NCBI RefSeq assembly: GCF_000759475.1
Contig: NZ_CP009454.1
Coordinates: 1,240,001 to 1,304,000, forward strand
Length of the DNA: 64,000 bases
Origin: Pantoea rwandensis
GTDB taxonomy: Bacteria > Pseudomonadota > Gammaproteobacteria > Enterobacterales > Enterobacteriaceae
Direction of reading: 5' to 3'
Part shown: piece after piece, positions 7,047 to 14,389 of the stretch
How positions within the stretch are numbered: the stretch's first letter is position 1
Layout of the letters: the number at the start of each line of letters is the position of its first letter
The notes under the pieces: generated by a model
The model's input: only the letters and a program-made list of their open reading frames with translations
Databases searched by the model: none
Told to the model about the DNA's origin: nothing
Translations under genes and position numbers: made by a program

Positions 7047-8321
7047 ATGAAACGTATTGTGATTACAGGTATGGGCATGGTGTCCCCGCTTGGCTGCGGC
7101 ACAGAAGCCGTGTGGCAGTCACTGCTGGCAGGAAAATCGGGCATCAGCGCCTTACCGGAAGAGACGGTGCAAGACATCAGCTGCAAAGTCGCAGGACAGG
7201 TGCCCACGCTGGAGCAAGATCCTCAGCATGGCTTCGATCCCGAACGCGTGATCGCACCGAAAGATCGCAAGAAAATGGATCGCTTTATTGAGTTCGCGCT
7301 GGTGGCGGCGCACGAAGCCCTGACGCAAGCCAAATGGTTCCCGCAGGATGAGACGCTGCGCCAGCGTACCGCCACGGTGATCGCCACTGGAATCGGCGGC
7401 TTCAACGAAATTGCCAATGCGGTGGAAACCACCGCCAATCGCGGGCCGCGCCGCTTATCGCCGTTTACCATACCTTCCTTCCTCGCCAACCTGGCGGCGG
7501 GGCATGTATCGATTGCCCACGGCTTTAGTGGCCCGATTGGCGCACCCGTCACAGCCTGTGCGGCGGGCGCGCAGGCGATTGGCGATGCGGCACGGTTGAT
7601 TCGCAGCGGCGAAGCGGATATCGCGCTGTGCGGCGGTACAGAAGCGGCGATCCATCGCGTGAGTCTGGCGGGCTTTGCCGCCGCGAAAGCGATGTCGGGT
7701 GGATTTAACGATCATCCCGAACAGGCATCTCGTCCGTTTGATCGCGATCGTGATGGCTTTGTCATGGGAGAAGGCGCTGGCCTGCTGGTGATTGAATCAC
7801 TGGAGCATGCGCAGGCACGCGGTGCGACACCGCTGGCTGAGTTAGTCGGCTATGGCACCAGCGCTGATGCCTATCATCTCACCGCCGGACCGGAAACCGG
7901 TGAGGGCGCTCGTCGTGCGATGGAGACTGCACTGGCGCAGGCGGGCATTACTCCTGCCGACGTGCAGCACATTAATGCGCATGCCACCTCGACGCCAGTG
8001 GGGGATAAGGGTGAACTGGCAGCGATCCGCACACTGTTTGCGGGCAGCGAGGTGGCGATCACCTCAACGAAATCTGCCACCGGGCATTTGCTGGGGGCAG
8101 CGGGCGGCGTAGAAGCAATCTTCTCGATTCTGGCGCTGCGCGATCAAATCGCCCCGCCGACGCTCAATCTGCTGCACCCTGACGAAGCCGCAGCAGGGCT
8201 GAATTTGGTGGCGTTAAAACCACAGCCGCTGGCGATGCAGTATGTGTTGTCGAACGGTTTTGGCTTCGGCGGCGTGAATGCCAGCTTGCTGTTTAAGGGT
8301 TGGGATGAGGTTTTCCGTTAA
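7047..8321 (+). CDS. FabF-like beta-ketoacyl-ACP synthase II
   Basis: 424 residues of the thiolase-fold condensing-enzyme family. The catalytic set is complete: Cys171 in VTACAAGAQA, His312 in NAHATSTPVGD, Lys342 in TKSATGHLLG and His347. Length fits FabF (about 413 in E. coli). It would catalyse malonyl-ACP condensation in chain elongation. The enzyme is not in a fab gene cluster, has no ACP or FabD/FabG neighbour, and is the last gene of an HxlR-EmrA-EmrB operon (10-base gap, SD AAGGAG). Around the active site it differs from my memory of housekeeping FabF: the loop reads NGFGFGGVN where E. coli FabF has NSFGFGGTN, and HATST replaces HGTST. It is best read as a second, possibly inhibitor-insensitive synthase; a biosynthetic role in a small lipid product is the alternative. 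Confidence 0.88.
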   Translation: MKRIVITGMGMVSPLGCGTEAVWQSLLAGKSGISALPEETVQDISCKVAGQVPTLEQDPQHGFDPERVIAPKDRKKMDRFIEFALVAAHEALTQAKWFPQDETLRQRTATVIATGIGGFNEIANAVETTANRGPRRLSPFTIPSFLANLAAGHVSIAHGFSGPIGAPVTACAAGAQAIGDAARLIRSGEADIALCGGTEAAIHRVSLAGFAAAKAMSGGFNDHPEQASRPFDRDRDGFVMGEGAGLLVIESLEHAQARGATPLAELVGYGTSADAYHLTAGPETGEGARRAMETALAQAGITPADVQHINAHATSTPVGDKGELAAIRTLFAGSEVAITSTKSATGHLLGAAGGVEAIFSILALRDQIAPPTLNLLHPDEAAAGLNLVALKPQPLAMQYVLSNGFGFGGVNASLLFKGWDEVFR

Positions 8322-8343
8322 CGTGTTGGGAAGACTAACGGCA

Positions 8344-8372
8344 ATTAAAAAGGCCGCTGTTAACAGCGGCCT
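8344..8372. terminator. Terminator between fabF-like gene and uxuA
   Basis: A perfect stem AGGCCGCTG / CAGCGGCCT (8351-8359 and 8364-8372) with a TTAA loop. On the minus strand it is followed by a T run (TTTTTAATTG), so it ends uxuA transcription; it also lies 30 bases after the fabF-like stop and probably acts on both convergent units. Confidence 0.8.
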
Positions 8373-8387
8373 GGAGGGCGGGGTGAA

Positions 8388-9452
8388 TTAGCGCTTTTCC
8401 AGCGCTTCCCACAGACCCATCAGGTAAGTGGTGCCGAGTGCACGGTCATACAGACCGTAGCCCGGACGTCCGGTTTCGCCCCAGATAAAGCGGCCATGAT
8501 CGGAACGGATATAGCCATCGAAGCCGTTGTCGTGCATCGATTGCAGCACTTTGTACATATCCAGCGAGCCGTATTCGGTCGGGTGTGCACACTCGTAGAA
8601 ATCTTTGTCCTGAATAATCTTGATGTTACGCACGTGCGCAAACGGAATACGTTTGCGGCGCGAGAACTCGGCCAGAATACCGTACACATCATTCTGCGGA
8701 TCTTCCGCAATTGATCCGGTACACAGCGTGATGCCGTTAGCCTCCGAATCCACAACGTTACAGATCCAGTCGAGGTCTTCGCGATTCTTCACAATGCGTG
8801 GCAGACCGAAGATCGAGTACGGTGGATCGTCAGGATGGATCGCCATCTTCACGCCCACTTCTTCACACACCGGGATCACCGCTTTCAGGAAGTATGCGAG
8901 GTTTTCACGCAGCTTGTTGTCATCAACGTCTTTGTATTGCGCAAACAGATCCTGCACCTTCGCCAGACGCTCTGGCTCCCAACCCGGCAGTGCGAAACCG
9001 TTTGAGTTGCCCAACACCTCCTGCACCACTTCGTCGAGGCTCTTATCAATGCCTTTCTTCTCGAACGCCATGGTAAGTGAGCCGTCTGGCAGCACGTAGT
9101 TCATGTCGGTCTTCATCCAGTCAAATACCGGCATGAAGTTGTAGCAGATCACTTTCACGCCCACTTCGGCGAGGTTGCGGATGCTCTGCTTGTAGTTCTC
9201 GATATATTGATCGCGGCTCGGCAGGCCGATTTTGATGTCGTCGTGAATGTTGACGCTCTCGATCACTTCCACCGTCAGACCGGCGGCATGCACCTGATCA
9301 ACCAGCGTTTGAATCTTATCTTTCGGCCAGGTTTCCCCGACCGGCACGTCATACAACGCGCCCACCACGCCACGGACACCCGGCACCTGGCGAATATATT
9401 CCAGCGAAACTTTATCTTCTTTGGGACCAAACCAACGCATTGTCAGTTGCAT
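8388..9452 (-). CDS. uxuA: Mannonate dehydratase UxuA
   Basis: 354 residues from the ATG at 9452, chosen because the N-terminus MQLTMRWFGP then lines up with E. coli UxuA (MEQTWRWYGP) and GGATGAG sits in front; an ATG six codons upstream (9470) lacks a clear ribosome site. UxuA dehydrates D-mannonate to 2-keto-3-deoxygluconate in glucuronate catabolism, in the cytoplasm, using a divalent metal. Conserved blocks include YNFMPVFDWMKT, MAIHPDDPP, LCTGSIAEDP, PFAHVRNIK and SDHGR, which carry the metal ligands. At 354 residues it is of the shorter UxuA type (E. coli 394). It stands alone here: no uxuB, uxaC or regulator is adjacent. Confidence 0.93.
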   Translation of the reverse strand: MQLTMRWFGPKEDKVSLEYIRQVPGVRGVVGALYDVPVGETWPKDKIQTLVDQVHAAGLTVEVIESVNIHDDIKIGLPSRDQYIENYKQSIRNLAEVGVKVICYNFMPVFDWMKTDMNYVLPDGSLTMAFEKKGIDKSLDEVVQEVLGNSNGFALPGWEPERLAKVQDLFAQYKDVDDNKLRENLAYFLKAVIPVCEEVGVKMAIHPDDPPYSIFGLPRIVKNREDLDWICNVVDSEANGITLCTGSIAEDPQNDVYGILAEFSRRKRIPFAHVRNIKIIQDKDFYECAHPTEYGSLDMYKVLQSMHDNGFDGYIRSDHGRFIWGETGRPGYGLYDRALGTTYLMGLWEALEKR

Positions 9453-9845
9453 AATCTCATCCACCGTCATCGTGTTGCTGCGATAACTGTTAAACTACCA
9501 TTCTAGTAAACATGATCCCAGCATCGACTCGCGAATATCTGTTGATCCGCGTCACAGAACACAATTTCTTAGTCGAGGCAGGGGAATGGAGGATTTATGC
9601 GGCCTGACTTTAATGCGGACGCTAACGCAAAGAGAACGATAAAGAGAGATGCGCCATTTTTCTGGCGCGTTTTCCACTGCTTTGCAGGAATAAAGAAAGT
9701 TTTGTTAGCTGAAATAACCTCAATGCTTCGCCGTTCCCTCTGAGCTTGATGCAATTTTCCGCTACTGATCGGCTTTTCATTTGTTTTATTTATCAGAAAC
9801 TTCTTGGCAGGCAGAATAACCCTTATTTCCTCTCCGTCAGCCATC
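9453..9845. other. Intergenic region between uxuA and diguanylate cyclase
   Basis: About 390 bases without a convincing gene. It holds the divergent promoters. One compact hairpin, GCGCCA / TGGCGC (9651-9656 and 9663-9668) followed by GTTTTCC, looks like a weak terminator on the plus strand although no plus-strand gene precedes it. A 92-codon minus-strand open frame (9569-9847) has no recognisable domain and no good ribosome site, and I do not call it. Confidence 0.5.
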
Positions 9846-10793
9846 ATGTCCGAAGAAGCGCTGCGTCAGCAGATTCAGAACCTGAAAAAGCATAATGCGC
9901 GCTTAAAGCGCATAGCGCATGACGCGCGAAACAAGCTGAGTGCGGCGCTGGACGGAACCGGTTTATGTTTGTGGCAGCTGGATATTCCCAGCGGCAAGCT
10001 GGTGATTTTCAATCGACGCTGGGGTTCGATGCTGGGTTTTCAGCCGAAAGAGACCAAAGCGCAGTTTGAAGTTTGGCGCGAACGCCTGCACCCCGAGGAC
10101 GCCGATGAAGTGCTCAGGGCGTTTTACGATCACATCGAAGGGCGTGCGCCTTACTATGAAGCGCTGCATCGCATGCTGGGTAAGAACGACAAAATTACCT
10201 GGGTGTTGGATCGCGGGCGCGTGACCGAGTGGGATGAAGAGGGGAATCCGCTCAAAGTTACCGGCACGCATATCGATATGACCAAAGAGAAGCAGTATGA
10301 AGCGCAGCTCTCTTCATTGGCTCATCACGATCCGCTAACCGGTCTGACCAACCGCCATGCGCTGCAAACGCATTTCAGCAAAATGAAAACGCAGGGGCCG
10401 CTGTGCGTGGCATTTATCGATCTCGATAATTTTAAGCATGTTAACGATACGCTGGGCCATCGCAGTGGCGATGAAGTGCTGATTCAGCTCAGCCAGCGCA
10501 TTCTTGACCAGGTGCCGCCAAACGTGGTGGTGGGTCGCCTGGGCGGGGATGAGTTTGTGCTGCTGATGCCGTTCCTGATCGATTTCCCCAAAGTGCGCAT
10601 CATGATGCAGTCGGTGCTGGATGCCGCGCTGACGCCGTTCGATGTCGATAACGGCCATGCGCACATTGGTGCTTCCATTGGCGTGGCGACGGTACAGCCG
10701 CACTTTAGTTTTGATGAGGCGCTGACACGTGCCGATGAAGCGATGTACCAGATTAAGAAGAACGGCAAGCAAGGGTTTGGCCTGGCGGGGTAA
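9846..10793 (+). CDS. PAS-GGDEF diguanylate cyclase
   Basis: 315 residues from ATG 9846; a TTG 14 codons upstream (9804) is the only longer alternative. The start is followed by a short coiled-coil-like segment (EEALRQQIQNLKKHNARLKRIAHDA), then a PAS fold (about residues 35-150, with NRRWGSMLGF and VTGTHIDMTKEKQYE) and a GGDEF domain (about 160-315) with DPLTGLTNR, FIDLDNFKHVNDTLGH and an intact active-site loop GRLGGDEFVLL. It should make c-di-GMP from GTP. There is no transmembrane segment, so it is a soluble sensor cyclase. No RxxD inhibitory site is obvious immediately upstream of the GGDEF motif. Confidence 0.92.
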   Translation: MSEEALRQQIQNLKKHNARLKRIAHDARNKLSAALDGTGLCLWQLDIPSGKLVIFNRRWGSMLGFQPKETKAQFEVWRERLHPEDADEVLRAFYDHIEGRAPYYEALHRMLGKNDKITWVLDRGRVTEWDEEGNPLKVTGTHIDMTKEKQYEAQLSSLAHHDPLTGLTNRHALQTHFSKMKTQGPLCVAFIDLDNFKHVNDTLGHRSGDEVLIQLSQRILDQVPPNVVVGRLGGDEFVLLMPFLIDFPKVRIMMQSVLDAALTPFDVDNGHAHIGASIGVATVQPHFSFDEALTRADEAMYQIKKNGKQGFGLAG

Positions 10794-10857
10794 TCTTTTG
10801 CGGTTGGGGAAACAGACCCGCGCCAGCGCCAAAGTCGGTGTCCCAATTTGCAGCAAA

Positions 10858-10878
10858 GCCCTCTCACCAGGAGAGGGC
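10858..10878. repeat. Palindromic hairpin without T tract
   Basis: GCCCTCTC / GAGAGGGC (10858-10865 and 10871-10878) with loop ACCAG, located between the convergent diguanylate cyclase and amidohydrolase genes. It resembles short extragenic palindromes that occur many times in Enterobacterales; it may weakly terminate or protect 3' ends. Confidence 0.45.
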
Positions 10879-10895
10879 CCTAAACCGCCTTTAAC

Positions 10896-12764
10896 TCAAA
10901 ACGCGAAGCACGAACAGCCCAGCGCACCCCAGAAGGCATGGTTATCCGACACCGGCACCGAAGACTGGCGTGCCACATCGTGCGAGTGGCTGTGTACGCC
11001 ACAAGGGCCGCTGCACTGGTGCACTTTCGGCATCATCGCCGCACGACCACTGGCTTGCGGTGGCGCGCTACGGTAGTGGCCCGGCACGGTGACCACCGGA
11101 GACCACTCTGGCAACACTGGTACCGGTGGCGGCGACAGCGGCGTGAAGCCGCCCGCGGCATACACCACTTCGCCATCGACCAGCGTCAACACCGATTCAA
11201 TCCCTTTAATCTCCTCTTCCGGCACGCTGAAGAAATCTTTCGACAGCAGCACCAGATCCGCTAACTGACCCACTTTGATTTCACCTTTGGCGTTTTGCTC
11301 GCTGGAGAACCAGGCGCTGCCTTTGGTCCACAGCATCAGCGCGGTTTCACGGTCAATACGCGAATTGTCATCGTATAACTGCATGCCGCCGACGGTGCGG
11401 CCAGAAACCAGCCAGTAGAGCGCGGTCCACGGGTTGTAGCTGGCGACACGGGTGGCATCCGTGCCCAAACCGACGGGCACTTCCGCATCGAGCATGCGCG
11501 CCACTGGCGGCGTCTGTTTGGCGGCTTCTTTACCGTAGCGATCGACAAAGTATTCACCCTGGAACGCCATACGATGCTGCACGGCCAGCCCGCCACCCAG
11601 CGCTTTGACGCGCTCAATATTGGCTTCGGTGATGGTCTCGGCGTGGTCAAAGAACCAGTGCAGGCCGTTAAATGGAATATCGCGGTTTACTTTTTCGAAC
11701 ACGTCCAGCATGCGGCTGATCGATTCGTTGTAGGTGGCATGCAGACGGAACGGCCAGCGATGCTCAACCAGATGGCGCACCACGCGCTCCAGTTCATCTT
11801 CCATGCCGGGGGCCAGATCGGGGCGCGGTTCGAGGAAGTCTTCGAAATCTGCCGCCGAGAACACCAGCATCTCGCCCGCACCTTTGTGACGCAGGAAATT
11901 GGTGCCCTGGCCCGGCTTCAGCATGTCGGTCCACTTCTCGAAATCTTCCAGCTCATGGCCGGGACGCTGGGTAAACAGGTTGTAGGCAATGCGCACGGTC
12001 AGCTGCTTTTTGGTGTGCAGTTCCGAAATCACATCGTAATCATCGGGATAGTTCTGGAAGCCGCCGCCCGCATCAATCGCGCTGGTCAGGCCGAGGCGGT
12101 TCAGCTCACGCATAAACTGACGTGTGGAGTTAACCTGCTGCTCCAGCGGCAGCTTCGGTCCTTTCGCCAGCGTGGCGTACAGCAGCATGGCATTCGGACG
12201 CGCAATCAGCATACCGGTGGGATTACCATTGCTGTCGCGCTGGATTTCACCGCCCGGCGGGTTCGGCGTGTCTTTGGTGTAACCCACAACCCGCAGTGCG
12301 GCGCGGTTCAGCAGGGCGCGGTCATACAGGTGCAGAATAAACACCGGAGTATCGGGCGCGGCGGCGTTGATCTCATCCAGCGTTGGCATGCGGCGTTCAG
12401 CAAACTGGAATTCGCTCCAGCCGCCGACGACACGGACCCACTGTGGTGAAGGCGTGCGCAGGGCCTGCTCACGCAGCATGCGAAGTGCATCGGCCAGCGA
12501 CGGCACGCCCTCCCAGCGCAGCTCAAGATTGTAGTTGAGGCCGCCACGAATCAGGTGCAGGTGCGAGTCGTTGAGGCCGGGAATACCGGTGTGCCCTTTG
12601 GCATCAATAATTTGCGTATCGCTGCCGGCAAAGCGCATCACTTCCGCTTCGCTGCCCACCGCGAGAAACTTGCCGTCTTTGATCGCCACAGCGGTGGCTA
12701 AAGGGTTGGCGCGATCCACGGTGTGGAATTTGCCGTTGGTAAAAATCAGTGAGGCCGTTGTCAT
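10896..12764 (-). CDS. YtcJ-like amidohydrolase
   Basis: 622 residues starting at ATG 12764 behind an excellent ribosome site (GGAGAAGAGATA). It belongs to the metal-dependent amidohydrolase (amidohydro_3) superfamily: the N-terminal beta-sandwich segment ASLIFTNGKFHTVD, the metal-binding NDSHLHL (HxH) on strand 1, later His/Asp candidates in HATYNES, WFFDHAETI and GLGTDATR, and the C-terminal GQLADLVLLSKD. It hydrolyses C-N or C-O bonds of an unknown small substrate. The last 60 residues are Pro-, Cys- and His-rich (PPPVPVLPEW, CSGPCGVHSHSHD), beyond the usual fold. It lies 19 bases after a small ABM-domain gene, divergent from a LysR regulator that probably controls both. Confidence 0.85.
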   Translation of the reverse strand: MTTASLIFTNGKFHTVDRANPLATAVAIKDGKFLAVGSEAEVMRFAGSDTQIIDAKGHTGIPGLNDSHLHLIRGGLNYNLELRWEGVPSLADALRMLREQALRTPSPQWVRVVGGWSEFQFAERRMPTLDEINAAAPDTPVFILHLYDRALLNRAALRVVGYTKDTPNPPGGEIQRDSNGNPTGMLIARPNAMLLYATLAKGPKLPLEQQVNSTRQFMRELNRLGLTSAIDAGGGFQNYPDDYDVISELHTKKQLTVRIAYNLFTQRPGHELEDFEKWTDMLKPGQGTNFLRHKGAGEMLVFSAADFEDFLEPRPDLAPGMEDELERVVRHLVEHRWPFRLHATYNESISRMLDVFEKVNRDIPFNGLHWFFDHAETITEANIERVKALGGGLAVQHRMAFQGEYFVDRYGKEAAKQTPPVARMLDAEVPVGLGTDATRVASYNPWTALYWLVSGRTVGGMQLYDDNSRIDRETALMLWTKGSAWFSSEQNAKGEIKVGQLADLVLLSKDFFSVPEEEIKGIESVLTLVDGEVVYAAGGFTPLSPPPVPVLPEWSPVVTVPGHYRSAPPQASGRAAMMPKVHQCSGPCGVHSHSHDVARQSSVPVSDNHAFWGALGCSCFAF

Positions 12765-12783
12765 TATCTCTTCTCCAGTTAGA

Positions 12784-13344
12784 TTACGCGTTGCGGCCAA
12801 TAAGCCACTGTTTTAAAACACGAGTTACCATCGGCATCCACAAGAACACCACCAGTGCCACCACGCTGGCATCATTCAGTAAGTGGCCCCACAGCGTGCC
12901 GTGCGCGGCGGGCAATACCTGATTCCATAACCACGGCACCAGGTTGGTAGAAGGAAAAATGACTCCCAGTGTCAGTAAGTATTGTTTCCATTTCGCCGGT
13001 TTGACCTGGCCTTTTTGCGTGGGGGTGAACCAGAACGCGGCGCCAGGACGCACTTCAATATGTTCCGGCTGTGCCAGCATCGTCGGCAGGTCTTGGATTA
13101 ACGCGTTGCGTTGGTCCGATTTCAGCCAGGCGTACAGCTCATCCAGCCCGGTAAAGCGAATCAGCACGGTGTAAGCGTTGTCGCCGTGCACCGGGCGCAG
13201 CACATTGACGCCGAGATGGCCGGGAAAGCTCGCGGCCTGCGGCATAATGGTGTCGAGCCACTGCTCATAACGGGCCTGCTGTTCTGGCAGGATGCTGTGG
13301 GTAATCACCAGCGTCACATGGTTGGCTTGCTGTGAGTAATTCAT
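12784..13344 (-). CDS. ABM-domain protein with C-terminal membrane segments
   Basis: 186 residues. The first ~100 residues have the dimeric alpha/beta ferredoxin-like fold of antibiotic-biosynthesis monooxygenase (ABM) proteins (HVTLVITHSILPEQQARYEQWL, then PGHLGVNVLRP and YTVLIRFTGLDELYAWLKS). The C-terminal part has two hydrophobic stretches (YLLTLGVIFPSTNLVPWLW and VVALVVFLWMPMVTRVL), so it is probably membrane-bound with a cytoplasmic ABM domain. Catalytic activity is not certain, because many ABM folds act as sensors or heme/quinol binders. It is first in a two-gene operon with the amidohydrolase and starts 129 bases from the divergent LysR gene. Confidence 0.78.
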   Translation of the reverse strand: MNYSQQANHVTLVITHSILPEQQARYEQWLDTIMPQAASFPGHLGVNVLRPVHGDNAYTVLIRFTGLDELYAWLKSDQRNALIQDLPTMLAQPEHIEVRPGAAFWFTPTQKGQVKPAKWKQYLLTLGVIFPSTNLVPWLWNQVLPAAHGTLWGHLLNDASVVALVVFLWMPMVTRVLKQWLIGRNA

Positions 13345-13442
13345 CGTAAGTTCCTGAGTTTCCGCTGGTGAAAGTGCTTGCGTCGTTGAGTAAAAAAATA
13401 CGAAATGAGAGCGTTTATTGATAACGGATAGATTTTGGGTTG

Positions 13443-13453
13443 TTGTTCAACAA
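13443..13453. promoter_or_regulatory. Candidate LysR-type operator
   Basis: TTGTT-C-AACAA, a perfect dyad in the space between the divergent LysR regulator and the ABM/amidohydrolase genes, just before the regulator ribosome site. LysR proteins usually bind such dyads (T-N11-A) and autoregulate. Assignment is by position only. Confidence 0.45.
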
Positions 13454-13473
13454 TTTTTGGGGAGGCATGGGGA

Positions 13474-14382
13474 ATGCGTTTAAACCTTGAGGCGCTGCTG
13501 ATTTTGGATGCGTTGGATCGCCACGGCACCTTTGCCGCTGCGGCTGCGCGACTGTTTAAAACCGCATCGGCGTTGAGCTATACCGTGCAGAAGATGGAGA
13601 GCGATCTCAAGATCACACTGCTCGATCGCTCCGGCCATCGCGCCACTTTCACCCCAACCGGGCGTTTGATGCTGGAAAAAGGCCGCACTCTGCTTCGCGC
13701 GGTCAACGAGTTAGAACAACAGGCGCGCTATGTTGAGAGTGGCTGGGAAAGCCAGCTGGTGATCAGCGTGGATGCCTCACTGCCGTTTCGTATTCTCACG
13801 CCGCTGATTGATCGTTTTTATCAGGAGCATCCGCATACTCAGCTGCAATTCCGTCAGGACGTACTGGCTGGCTGCTGGGAAGCGCTCAACTATGGCGAAG
13901 CGGACATTGTCTTTGGCGCGGTGCAGGAACCCGCCACGCGCAAAGAGATTGTCTGCCAACCGCTCGGCTGGCTGGATTATGTGTTTGCAGTCGCGCCGGA
14001 ACATCCTCTTGCTTCAGCACCGGAACCGCTGCTGCGTGAGCAGATCCGCCAGTACCGCGCGGTTACCGTACACGACTCGTCTCGTCATGGCGCAGGCATC
14101 GATTTACGCGTGCTGGATGAACAGAAAACCCTGAGCGTGCATGACTTCCCGGCGAAACTGCAGGCGCAGCTGGATGGTTTGGGCTGTGGCTATCTGCCGC
14201 TGTACCTGGCGAGACCGCATCTGGAGAGCGGGGCGCTGGTGGCACGCCAGCTGGATAGCGAATGCCGCCGCGATATGGCGTATCTGGCGTGGAATGAAAC
14301 AGCAACCGGCAATGCGGCAACCTGGTGGCGTGAGCACCTGCTCACGCTGCCGGGTTTACAGGAGATTTATTCTCCCGCGTAA
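13474..14382 (+). CDS. LysR-family transcriptional regulator
   Basis: 302 residues from ATG 13474, preceded by GGGGAGGCATGGGGA; an in-frame TTG 13 codons upstream (13435) is less likely. The N-terminal winged helix-turn-helix is typical (LEALLILDALDRHGTFAAAAARL, then SYTVQKMESDLKITLLDR), followed by a substrate-binding co-inducer domain. It is transcribed away from the ABM and amidohydrolase genes, the standard layout for a LysR activator of its neighbour. The next gene (MFS exporter) converges on it with only 7 bases between stops. Inducer unknown. Confidence 0.88.
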   Translation: MRLNLEALLILDALDRHGTFAAAAARLFKTASALSYTVQKMESDLKITLLDRSGHRATFTPTGRLMLEKGRTLLRAVNELEQQARYVESGWESQLVISVDASLPFRILTPLIDRFYQEHPHTQLQFRQDVLAGCWEALNYGEADIVFGAVQEPATRKEIVCQPLGWLDYVFAVAPEHPLASAPEPLLREQIRQYRAVTVHDSSRHGAGIDLRVLDEQKTLSVHDFPAKLQAQLDGLGCGYLPLYLARPHLESGALVARQLDSECRRDMAYLAWNETATGNAATWWREHLLTLPGLQEIYSPA

Positions 14383-14389
14383 AGCGTCG

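Noticed and set aside
9569..9847. 92-codon minus-strand frame upstream of the diguanylate cyclase
   Set aside because: No domain, no ribosome site, low-complexity basic start; it overlaps the likely promoter of the cyclase. Best seen as chance.
11574..12449. 291-codon plus-strand frame opposite the amidohydrolase
   Set aside because: Exact antisense shadow of a well-conserved enzyme, common in GC-rich coding DNA; the product has no recognisable motif.
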